From: Actinostola sp. cb2023
Taxonomy: Eukaryota; Cnidaria; Anthozoa; Actiniaria; Actinostolidae
Length of the DNA stretch: 64,000 bases
Direction: 5' to 3'
Assembly (NCBI GenBank): GCA_033675265.1
Contig: JAUJYZ010001373.1
Span: 107,001 to 171,000 of the forward strand
The notes below the pieces were generated by a model. The model was not told the DNA's origin. It saw only the letters and a list, made by a program, of their open reading frames with translations, and did no database searches. This document shows, one piece after another, positions 23,090 to 33,700 of this stretch. Position numbers and translations under genes: made by a program. Position 1 is the stretch's first letter. The number at the start of each line of letters is the position of its first letter.

Positions 23090-24732
23090 AAATTATTATT
23101 TTTGGCTAGAAAACTAAATCCGCAACGCGTCTATTTACATTGATAACGTCAAACATAGACCTTTACTCTACGGTAACGTAATGTACTTTTTCGACAAGTT
23201 TTTTTCGGCGATGAGGGTACAATTACTAGATTGACAAGGAAACAAACAACCTAATTTACATATCGAAAATATTGTAGGGACTGTAGGAGAAGGGTAGCAA
23301 ATTTAATAATAGTAATAATATTTTTAATGTCAATAACAGAATATTAAATGTTTTGATCAGTTATGATCTTCTAGTCGTGTTTTATTGGAATAGAATGCGA
23401 TTGTTTATGAGAGCGAACGAGCAAAGAGTAAATAATGTAAATGAGACATACCATCATGTACATAATTAAATTATGTTGTTGACAAGTTATGGGATTGTAA
23501 ATGTTGAAAGATCGATGAAAGACTAGTGAGGTCTAGCAGAAATTGAATTGAATTGATTTGCAAAGCATTTCGCTGTCTTTTCAGGGGCGGATACAGGGGG
23601 AGGGTTCTGGGGGTTGCAACCCCCCCTATGGATATTTGTTTAATACCGCTTGTATAGATATGTCTGTCCGTAGGTCTCTCTTGCACTTTCAGCTCTCTCC
23701 CTCGTAAGAATAATATCATTCATTCATACTGTTTACACGACCGTTCGACTTCGAGGCCGGTTTGACTGATAACAGAAAGAACCTGCCGTTTTTAGAGTCA
23801 AAAACGTATGTGAAGCCTTCATACTTGTAAGCTCACCCAAGAAGACTCTTCCAAGCATCTTTGTTGGATGTCCAATAAACTCAAAATTTTACTGAAAATT
23901 GAGTTTTGTTGTAGTAAAACAACTCCAGATCTCTAAAAATGTCATTTTAGAGCTTGTAGATTTCAAAATTTTCTGGGGGGGCATGCCCCAAACCCCCCTA
24001 GATGTTCGCGGCTATGCCGCTCACAGGCCGCAACACAACCCCCTGTTTGACAAAAACCTGGGTCCGCCCCTGCTTTTAACTTCAATAGCTGTGCATTGAG
24101 ACTTCTTTAAAAGTAGTTTCGAATTTTATCGGTCCACTTTGATGTCTTTTCAAGAGTCAAAGTATGACGCTCCGGCCAACGGTAGTACTCGGACGATCGA
24201 TTTTCTGATTGGGAAAGAATGCGATTTTGACCGTGAAATTTGGTAGAGACAAACGTCAATAACATAACTTTAAGGCTATAAAGTTTAAATGTAGAAAAAT
24301 GACATACCAGGAACCTTTTTATGCGATTTAATATACCCTATTTTTCGCCGTAACTTTCTGTGCACTTTATACTCATTCTCGAAATGGCTCGCAAAAATAT
24401 TTGATTTACAGATCAGAACAATTTTTGGACTCAAATTCATTGTCGATAGAGCTTCTTTGTCTGTGTAAAGTTTGATTGGTATTGAAATAGTTTTGAGGCT
24501 ACAGCGACGCTTCGTACTCGCGCCATTATTTGGACAGCGCGACAATCAAAAACAGCACTTCGACCACACTTTTGAACTTTCTCAATTTAAAAAAAAATGA
24601 AAAGGCGCTGGAACTTTTTAATATGCTTTTCGAAAATAGGTTACCCAAAGGTATCATCTGGCAAAATTTGAGACATTTGTCCAAGGGGTCGCTGACCGGC
24701 GATTCTCGGTTCTATCAGGCATTCACTCTTAA
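23090..24732 (-). repeat. Right arm of 4.2-kb inverted repeat
   Basis: Reverse complement of 20516-21745, interrupted by a 491-bp transposon at 23582-24072. The outer end is at CACTCTTAA (24732), mirrored by TTAAGAGTG at 20516. No flanking direct repeat was seen at the outer ends. Confidence 0.9.
23582..24072. mobile_element. 491-bp CAGGGGCGGAT-type element in right arm, 5-bp TSD
   Basis: It begins CAGGGGCGGATACAGG and ends GGGTCCGCCCCTG. CTTTT flanks it at 23577-23581 and 24073-24077. The left arm (near 21175) shows the uninterrupted sequence with one CTTTT. It has no intact transposase. It is the long relative of the 165-bp element at 209-373. Confidence 0.9.
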
Positions 24733-26119
24733 ATACATAACTGAAGCTCAGAATGAAGAATTTTTACCAGAATGAAAAATGCCCCAATATTTCCTTTTTG
24801 CAACTGTTAGGCAGTATTGACAGCCTTTAGCAAGCTCTGACTGTCCGACTGACATGACAGCAATAAGTCAAACATACCTATCAAGATAACAATACTAATG
24901 AACCGTGGTGGATTTAGCATGTTTACATGCTGTCATTGAATCCTTTAAAGAAAAGAAAAACTTCCGTTTTGTTCAATAAAATGTCACCTAAAAACTGGTT
25001 GAGATGCCGTTTACTGAAGACCTTACTACTTGGAATCCCTCCAAGTACATATCCTTGATCCACATGAATATGTGTCTGATTAATTAAACACCATGTATTA
25101 AGTGGTTGTTGCTGTCCTGTCCCAGGTCCTGCCCCGTCCTCTGACATTATATCCATTTCAAGATGGGAGATTTTTGCCACTTTAATTAAGGTACATACCC
25201 AGGAGGAGGGGGTACATACATGTGTATCATCATGGCTCCATGTTTTCATCTGTGTCTACTTCATCATCATGTGATCTCTTGGTACCCACTGTTGAACAAT
25301 AATGATTGTATATTTGTTATCTATATTTACTAAATATGTTATTTGTCAGATACAGATAAGCAGCAAATCTTAGTTTACTGTGCAACTCTCTAGTAAGAGG
25401 GTAAAGGAAGTAAACTGCTCTGGGGTCAGGAAGCCCATCTTTTTTTGCTTTTTCCCCAATATATTTGGCATTTGCCAAAAGAATTTGCGATACCACTGAA
25501 TGCAGTATGACAACCCTGTACACAGGTAGCCCAACTTGAGACTATTGTTAAAAATAAATATCTATTATGTGCACTTGGTGGGCTTCCTGTGGTAGAGCAC
25601 GCATCATACTATATATAAGGGCTCCTTGTGATATTACGCACTGAATCGAGTGCGTTTACATGCACCAGAACTTGGCTAGACATTTTATTGTTTTAGCAGA
25701 CACAAGTATTCAAGTACCGGTACATTAAAGATGGTCACCGTTTCTGTATCACACACTAATTCCCACGGGGAGGGGGGGTACTCACCACAATATAGACCCT
25801 TGTAATAAATCCCACAATGCATGATTTTCCGCACTTGACGTCAGATTTATTCTTTCGAATATAATTCTTTTGAATAGATCTAGAATTGTAAATGTGAAGT
25901 CAAGCACGGAAACTCATTGCATTGTGAGATTTATTAAAAGGGTCTCATACTATAGGTTGGGAGTATGCCTGCTCCTCTGAACCTGTTTCCGAGTAATAAA
26001 TGTTGACATTTCAGTTTCCTGTTCCCAACCCAACCCTGGGTAGCACATACCCATAGCACTATATGGGAGTACCCCCACCCCACTCCCCTCAGGACTAATG
26101 TTTAGTAGAAAATTCAAGA
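24733..26119. other. Intergenic with possible minus-strand coding remnants
   Basis: Two minus-strand open stretches, 25317-25523 (LANAKYIGEKAKKDGLPDP, PLTRELHSKLRFAAYLYL) and 24923-25249 (VDQGYVLGGIPSSKVFSKRH), have protein-like composition. I could not join them with confidence or assign a family. They may be remnants of a transposon-borne or decayed gene. The rest holds palindromic words such as GGGGGGGTACTCACC at 25770 and TATATGGGAGTACCCCC at 26060, typical of MITE edges in this window. Confidence 0.3.
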
Positions 26120-28982
26120 TTATAGCATCCTACTTGTACCATTTCCTCTTGCAAAGGGTTGAAGGTTCTGTTGCTGTTTGGCTTGATAATTAGCTAAGTA
26201 AATTGGCTCATACTCCTTTAAAAATAAAAAATAAAAACGGTAAATAAGTATTTTAAAATGGGTATTGGTAATGAATGAGATTGCTTCCAATGATTACTCT
26301 GAGTTCCCAAGGCAAGTTTACTCTCACTCCAACCATCGTTACATGGACAGGATGTCACAGTTGACCGAGGGAAATTTTGTTGCAACATTCGATCTGTCCA
26401 AATAATATATTCGTTGGAGCAAGAGTCATTTTGCCTCGATGTATCCAAGTGATTGGTTAGACACAATCTATGGTAATAGATGAGGGTGATAAGACATACA
26501 GCTAATGTCCAAATAAATGTACAATAGTCTGTGGAGACAGTAGCTAGTAGGCAAACGACGAGGGTACCGAATTAAGTTGGTGTGAAGGGTATTTCCAGGG
26601 ACATTGCTGAGGGGCCGATTGGAAATACAGTTTATAGAGATGGCAGTAGGCAAGAGACAAGAAGATTATTTCCATGGAGGGGAGATGTGTTAACATTCCT
26701 AGAAGTGGATGGACAGAGGATACCATAGGCCTCTTACAAATACAAGACGGTTGCTCAGATAATCCAATGGACATTGGTACCCTTGAGTGACATACCATTA
26801 ATTGTTGAACAAATCCTTCATTTGGATTTATGCAAAATCTTTTCTGCTGAACATGTTGAAAGGCATCCCTAAAAGTTAACCCAAACAACAAATAAAAAGA
26901 AAGAACAACTAAAGAATTTTCTAGGAATCTGACAGAGAATTGAAATTGTTTTATTATTGTTTTACATTGTCATAATGTACCTATATGCAAGACCATATGT
27001 TTCCATTATGTACGCAATCATCAAAGCAGCACTGTAGAAGTCAAAACCAAGAAGAAAGAAACATCTTATTCATCAATCTGTCAGTCTTGGGTTTCCTGTG
27101 TCAATCAGCAGCACAGGAAGCCCACAGATTGCTCAGTTGCATAGATGATACAATCAGAGATGACAGTACCATTATTTAGCTCACTAGCAGATGAAAAACA
27201 TTTTTTCAATAATATTACCTGCGTGAAATTCCTGCATTACCATGCAGAAGGACTTGCCCTAAAGTGAAATAGAATGAAAATGAACATGTAAATACTGCAG
27301 AAACGACATGTCAATTCATTTTGTTAAATTATCATAAATACCTCCACTGGAAAGACAGTCATCTACAAAAGCTTTTACCTGAAAGTTGGCAAAAACAATA
27401 CAATATATCAATGCATATAGAAGACTACACACCTTACAGTATGCTCACAACAGTCGAGTCATATACTGTAGTGTATGCACTTAGGGAGGCAGGCACTTAG
27501 GGAATGCTAATAACAATAGTGGTAGTTAAACAATAATATTATTTTATTATTGTACTATCAACTTTAAAAAACTTACTTGTGGGAAATGTCTTATGATATT
27601 TTCCGTTGGTAAATCAGCCACATCTAAAATTAAATACCTATCAAGATAATGCAGAATTTGTGAGTTTACATGTATATCTATAACTATGAATTTAATAAAT
27701 TATTAATCAAATCCTGACAAAGACTGGTGGTTAAACTAGAGACAGTGTTGGTGTATAAAGGGTACCGAATGGTCAAGGCGAGACTTTGCGAGATTTCGAG
27801 ACAAGGCATTTTTTGCGAACCCGAGACGCTTTTTCACCGATTTCCTTTGTTTTCACAATTCGAGACTCTGAGACGGCTTTTTGCGAAAAAATGAGACTTC
27901 AAGACCCACGAAATTTGACCAAAATTTTGCGAGACTCTTGACTTTTTGTGTGGACCATTCAACACCCCTTGTATAGCAAGCAAACGGGTGTGTAGAATGA
28001 AAATTGAACACCATGTGAAAAGGCATTAAATTATCGACTGATGTCTGAGATGTTAGTCCTTAGTCCACACTTGTCCTAAGGGCTGATGCCCAAAACATCA
28101 ATAAATTCCTGATATTCGAGTTTCATTATGTATATGCACACTTATATCTGAAATTATAAAATTATTACTCAGCGGAAGGAAAGGAAACCAAAGGTTCATT
28201 GATCATTGATGAAACCCGCTGAGTGAATGCTTATAAATAGAGCATCTTGTTATTAGTAGATTCCACAATGTTGACTTTTTTTACCTGAAATCATTTTTGA
28301 AATTTGCTTTGATAAAGTTGGCTTCTATATCCTGTCTAATGCACACAATGTGTGTGATGGACTGCGCTTTTAGTTTCTGAAACTGATGAATGAAAAAGCA
28401 ACACATGACAATGGGAGATTACAGAAGTGACAGTACATGCATATACTGTACCAGTTATACCACAGGCAGCCCAACCATTGCTTCTGAGGCTACTAAATAA
28501 TAAATAAAATAATATTTGCGCCTATTTTTGATGGGGTTTCCTGTGGTAGAGCGTGCACAATACTTAATATGTTGGGCTCCCTGTGCTTAGTAACGTCCTG
28601 GCTACCTATGTGAGTCCCATAAGATGCACTCTCTACGGTCGTGTCTTACGGGACGCACACAGGGAGCCCAACATAATACGTTACTCAGCACAGGGAGCCC
28701 AACATAATACGTTACTCAGCACAGGGAGCCCAACATAATACGTTACTCAGCACAGGGAGCCCAACATAATACGTTACTCAGCACAGGGAGTCCAACATAA
28801 TATGTTACTCAGCACAGGGAGTCCAACATAATACGTTACTCAGCACAGGGAGCCCAACATAATACGTTACTCAGCACAGGGAGCCCAACATAATACGTTA
28901 CTCAGCACAGGGAGCCCAACATAATACGTTACTCAGCACAGGGAGCCCAACATAATACGTTACTCAGCACAGGGAGTCCAAC

Positions 28983-29014
<32 letters not shown>

Positions 29015-30548
29015 TATTATTATTATTATTGTAATAATAATATGTTACTCAGCACAGGGAGCCCAACATAATACGTTACTCAGCACAGGGAGCCCAACAT
29101 AACACGTTACTCAGCACAGGGAGCCCAACATAACACGTTACTCAGCACAGGGAGCCTGACATAGGATGTTACAAAGCACAGGGAGCCCAACATAATACGT
29201 TACTCAGCACAGGGAGCCCAACATAATACGTTAGTCAGCACAGGGAGCCCAACATAATATGTATTGCATGCACATGCGCTCTACCACAGGTAACCCATCA
29301 AAATAAGACGAAAATGTATTATTTAGTAGCCTCAGAAGCAATGGTTGGGCTGCCTGTGGTTATATTATATATATGTGCCTTATACACTATACTAGAGTAT
29401 ACTCGGCTGATTGCATGCTTATCCTACAGCATTTATTCCACAATACCACTTTTAGAAAATGTTTGGTGTGGAGAACTACATGTATAATTACCTGACTTTT
29501 CATTGCAGAAGAGTATGGGCCCAGAAAAATTCTTGGCACAATTTCCTAAACGCAAAAGAAATCAGATGTTGCATATTTGTACATGTAAATACAGCTGTCA
29601 AAGGGTTGATTAAATTTGGGAAAAATTATGTTTTTACCTGCATTTCCCTTCTCTTTGAGTACGTCCAGTCCTGCAAGGATTAGAACGATATTGTGAAGTT
29701 TAACTTGGAAGAAAAAATTGACTAGAATCACTAATAAAGGCCCAGACACACGGTGCAACTTTTCTTGCAATGTTGCATGCAACAGTTGCAGACACGTTGG
29801 ATCGGTTCTACTTCTGCAACTGTTGCATGCAACATTGCATCGTGCGACACCCAAAAAAGCCTTGTTGCATGCAACGCTGCAAGAAAAGTTGTATCATGTG
29901 TCTGGGCCTTAAGATTAAGAACAGTGCAAAAACAAAGAATTTAAAGGTACAGACACACATGGTGTAACATTGCGCACAATATTGATGACAACATGAACGA
30001 TTTCAGCATGTGTCATCTATCTGCAATTTGTTGTGCGCAATGTTGACAGAAGTAGGATTCCACTGTACTTCAATAAGTTGGCTCACAAGAACAATAATTA
30101 TTAACATTGCAGTGCATGGACACACACTGCAACAATTACCAGCAATGATGCGCGCAATGGTGCAAAGTGTATCCTTAGCTGAAGAATCCCAATTCATGGA
30201 TACTAGTAACTACATGGACAAGCAAATGGCATAACAACTAGGTTATTAAATGCAGAACCAGTTCAGTAGAATAATTCCCAGTTCTACTGAAAGACACCTG
30301 CATGACGCGGCCTGTCCAGCAAATAATAATAGTTCAAAATGAACACTTAACTTAATCTCCCAAAATTGTTCCACAATACAGTGATTTTAAAATTATTTAA
30401 AAAAGAATAGCAGAGAAATATATTTGAAGCTCATTAAAAAAAATCAAGTCGAAGCACTTTGTGATTGACAACAACCTACCACGACGTCATCTTTGTTTGG
30501 GATCTCTGGGAAGCTAAACGGATGACACAAGCTCGTAGCAGACTGCAT
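26120..30548 (-). CDS. STYX: STYX pseudophosphatase
   Basis: Catalytically dead dual-specificity phosphatase that in vertebrates anchors ERK in the nucleus and binds F-box proteins. Ten exons on the minus strand join in frame to 201 residues: 30480-30548, 29638-29670, 29492-29545, 28285-28376, 27577-27637, 27342-27378, 27219-27258, 26981-27031, 26796-26868 and 26120-26215. Phases agree at every junction. Diagnostic stretches are WTYSKRREMQ, FLGPYSSAMKS, THIVCIRQDIEANFIKANF, LILDVADLPTENII, KRFCINPNEGFVQQL and EYEPIYLA. The signature loop reads HGNAGISR, so the catalytic Cys of HCxxGxxR is Gly, exactly as in known STYX; Arg is kept. Human STYX is slightly longer (223 residues) because of its tail. 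Intron 3 carries a 0.9-kb repeat-filled element (28457-29362). The start codon faces FKBP3 across 189 bp. Confidence 0.95.
27755..27975. repeat. GAGAC-rich element in STYX intron
   Basis: Many GCGAGACT / CGAGACGC / TGAGACTTC words lie between GGGTACCGAATGGTC and GACCATTCAACACCCC, which are partly inverted. It is likely an interspersed element; no frame is recognised. Confidence 0.45.
28457..29362. mobile_element. Composite element: long inverted ends around a 31-bp tandem array
   Basis: The ends (ACCACAGGCAGCCCAACCAT ... GCTACTAAATAATA at the left, inverted at 29275-29361) are about 100 bp each and contain GAGGCTACTAAATA and GATGGGGTTTCCTGTGGTAG. Between them lie about 18 copies of a 31-bp unit (CAGGGAGCCCAACATAATAC, GTTACTCAGCA) at 28657-29254, itself split by an (AAT)n(ATT)n run near 28985-29030. 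The unit word CAGGGAGCCCAAC echoes the element tip. The element sits in STYX intron 3 and has no coding capacity. Confidence 0.8.
29739..29912. mobile_element. Element of the GGTGCAAC family, copy 3
   Basis: GGCCCAGACACACGGTGCAA and, inverted, TGTATCATGTGTCTGGGCC bound a region rich in GTTGCATGCAAC. It lies in STYX intron 1. Confidence 0.75.
29945..30177. mobile_element. Element of the GGTGCAAC family, copy 4
   Basis: Diverged copy with ACAGACACACATGGTGTAAC, TTGTGCGCAATGTTGACAGA and GATGCGCGCAATGGTGCAAA. It is adjacent to copy 3 in STYX intron 1. Confidence 0.65.
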
Positions 30549-30737
30549 CTGTAAACCGCACTTCACGAAGACTCTCTCGGGTATCACAGACTTAACACAC
30601 CACCCTCGTATAACTATTTATCACATGTTTTAGCAGAAACATTTACGAACCGTTCCGCCATTTTGTTGTCATTTTTGACTTACTTGGCTCCCAGTCCTTT
30701 CTGGATCACGGTTGCCTCGTTTTGAGTTCCATTCAAG
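30549..30737. promoter_or_regulatory. Bidirectional promoter of STYX and FKBP3
   Basis: Only 189 bp separate the two start codons, so both 5' UTRs and promoters share this block. CCGCCATTTTGTTG at about 30656 and AAGATGGCGGCTC at the FKBP3 start are YY1-type sites (GCCATnTTG), the latter overlapping the start codon as in many housekeeping genes. No TATA box is seen. Confidence 0.7.
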
Positions 30738-33700
30738 ATGGCGGCTCAAGAACCGACAAGAAGTTACACAGACGAACAATTGAAATCCGATGCAGTTTCC
30801 AAGAAAGACATCATCAAATTTCTCCAGGAAAATGCAAACTTTGAGGTGAGCCTGTGGTATAGTATAATGCTGATGATTGGATTTGATCGTGTGACAGGTT
30901 TAATTAGCACGCTTCCATTTTGTACGGATTATTGGCTGCACGTGCAGCTGATTCATTCTTTCGAGATTGATTTTCGGAAGTTGGGCTTCTGCAAAAGTTT
31001 CTGTATGAATGCTGCCACTTTTCCAGGGCCGTGATCCCTTGACCCAAGCCCAAGGTTGACGCTCTATAAAGGTAGTGGCAATGCTAAAGATAATTATATA
31101 AACCCCTCCCTCCCAAGGGTTTTCCCTTGTATGGACTGTCTGAAAACATGAATGAATGAATATTGAATGGATAGAAAAGTGGGAATAACACTGAAAGTGG
31201 AAATCGAATGAGAGATTTCTTGCAATAGATCAGACACAAGAACAAGTCAGTGTTTCATCCAATATCCAAACACAAACACTGACAAAATGGATGAACAACC
31301 AAGGCTCAGTAGATCAGATCAGAGGTCTGTTTGATGCAGATTTTCAAATCATTAAGAATTATTAGAGAAATCCAAAGCAAAGGTTCATTAAATTGTATGC
31401 TAATTTAGATCACAAATCCAAACCCCTTCATGGTAGTGATTTCTTTGTTATGTCCTCATAAATTACTAATGAGTTTGACAGTCAATAAGCTTATATCATG
31501 TATATTTTCCCCAGTTTTTAAAAGAGATGAAATTGAATGGCAAGCTAAACAACGTAGCTAAAACAAGCAAGAAAGATCATCTGATTGCTGCTTACAATGG
31601 CTTTTTTGAGCAGAAAGCTTTCAAGCAAGAAGGAGAAGCAAGCTTGACAGAACAGTTGCAAATAGCTGAGTTGACCAAGAAAACAGCTGCTGTGGCATTA
31701 GCAGATGAAAAGAAGGCTGCCGCCAAGGAAGATGAACTCTCTCATATTAAAGAGGTACGGTTATTGAAAACTTTGTGTGTGTTGGAATTGCTGGTTTGCA
31801 TGTACAATGTATGATGTCAAGGTGGCCATGTTGGTGCACGATAACATATGTAGCATACCTCGTTATATAATAATAATAATAATAACTTTATTAATGTCTC
31901 AAGAAATCTTCTAGCTGGGCACAAGTGCCCTACTAATCGGGGAGACTTAAATCTAAAATACTGTTAATATAAAACTAAGATCTAAATACAATTTATATAA
32001 TTATGTTAAAAAATAAAAAATAAATAAAAAGATAATGATAAATAAATGATAGCTTCTTTCTACCGCCAACACACCACCGACACACTGGACACCTCCCATA
32101 AGCAGACACCTATACACTTGGTACATATGCTTTCAAGAAGTTCCACCCTAAATGTGTGGACCATCCTAGCCCTTCATTCATTCATTTCATTCAATTGTGT
32201 GTTACCTCATTGGCAAAACCAGTTCCTATTTGTCCACACACGTCATTGAGCATCTATCTTCAGATGAGGGTTAATTTTTATCACATTTGCAACATCTCCA
32301 AACTTCTGTTGCGATTCATGTTATTCAGATAATGTTGTGATATTAGACTTCACCACTATAAAGTACCAACAGACTCAAGCTTAAGGAAGCCGTGCATCCA
32401 TATTAACTGGGAGAAACCCATTCTTAATTTGATAATAAATTATTGTGCCATGTTAACTTGAGGCTTTATGTATTTCTGATTTACTTGTATTTTCCCTTGG
32501 TAATTTGCTATTGTATTCTATTGATATAAATACATGTACATGTAAGTTATTCAACTTCACTTGTAAGTCGTTTTGCTAGTGATGATGACTGAAGTTTCAT
32601 GGAAACATGTTATTCGACATGTTTCAATGTTCTACTTCAAGTTCAAATTGTTTTACACTTCTTCCTATGTGCAATATCAGAATTTATCATTCACATTGTT
32701 TTCTCTGGGATTTTCATTGGTCGAGAGATGACTATGTCACTGCAAATAACTTCCTACGAATAAGTGCTTTCGTTCTCCTCGACAATGGCAGCTCGATTTT
32801 TTCCAGAGTTAATAACTTTAATAACTTTATTATTTATATAGCGCTTTTTCTTGTGCTCAAAGCGCTGTTTATATAATTTACAGTATAAATATATAATATA
32901 ATAATATATGTATAATATAATAATATATGTTGCTTTAGGTGAGAGAAAATAATGTGAAACGGGGTGAATGATAAAACAATTATTGAACTCAGTCTTTGCA
33001 AAATATTGTGATTTTGTCAGACTGTGTCTCGCAGATAATTATTTGCCTCTGCCTTCGGCATCGGCAAATAATTATTCTGCTCGCCACTGACAAATCACGA
33101 TATTTTGCTCAACCTCGTCCAATAATTGCTAATTATTTATACCTTTCAGGAACCCAAATACAAGAAGATTATTCTCAAACAAGGAGACAAAAGCACATAT
33201 CCCAATAAGAATGACAAGGTCTCGTGTTTGTATACTGGTAAACTGGAGGATGGTACTGTATTTGACACCAACTGCTCAGGTAAAACTATCAACTAGCTGT
33301 CTAACAGTGACACTTCATTATTTTGGAAACCTTCAGGGGTGGCAAGTACATTTGTACCATCTGCAGCTTTTTACAGGTGCCGTCTCAGTGTCTTCAAGCC
33401 AAAGTCTCAGGCTCAAATAGTTACTAAAATTGCCATTTCATAGTCTTGTCTCATTTGTACCATTTGCCTCTCCTTATACCTGGACTGTGGAAAGGCTGGA
33501 TAGGCAGCTTTAGCCAATTTAATCAATCAAATCTTATAGCTGGGCACATGTGCCCTACTAATCAGGGAGAATGTTACAAGATATACAATTTATTGTCCAT
33601 ATCAAATGGCTATCTGTAAAGTATGGTTTGAATGACGGTATTGATATTTCTCCTGTTGGTCATCCACAGTTTTTTAAAGCTGCATTTCAGAATTGTTTAT

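Noticed and set aside
20704..24545. Identical 86-residue open frames on opposite strands as a gene pair
   Set aside because: Identity follows from the inverted repeat; composition and lack of a family give no support for coding.
28657..29254. Regular 31-bp repeats resembling a CRISPR array
   Set aside because: There are no unique spacers; the units are directly adjacent, in a eukaryotic intron.
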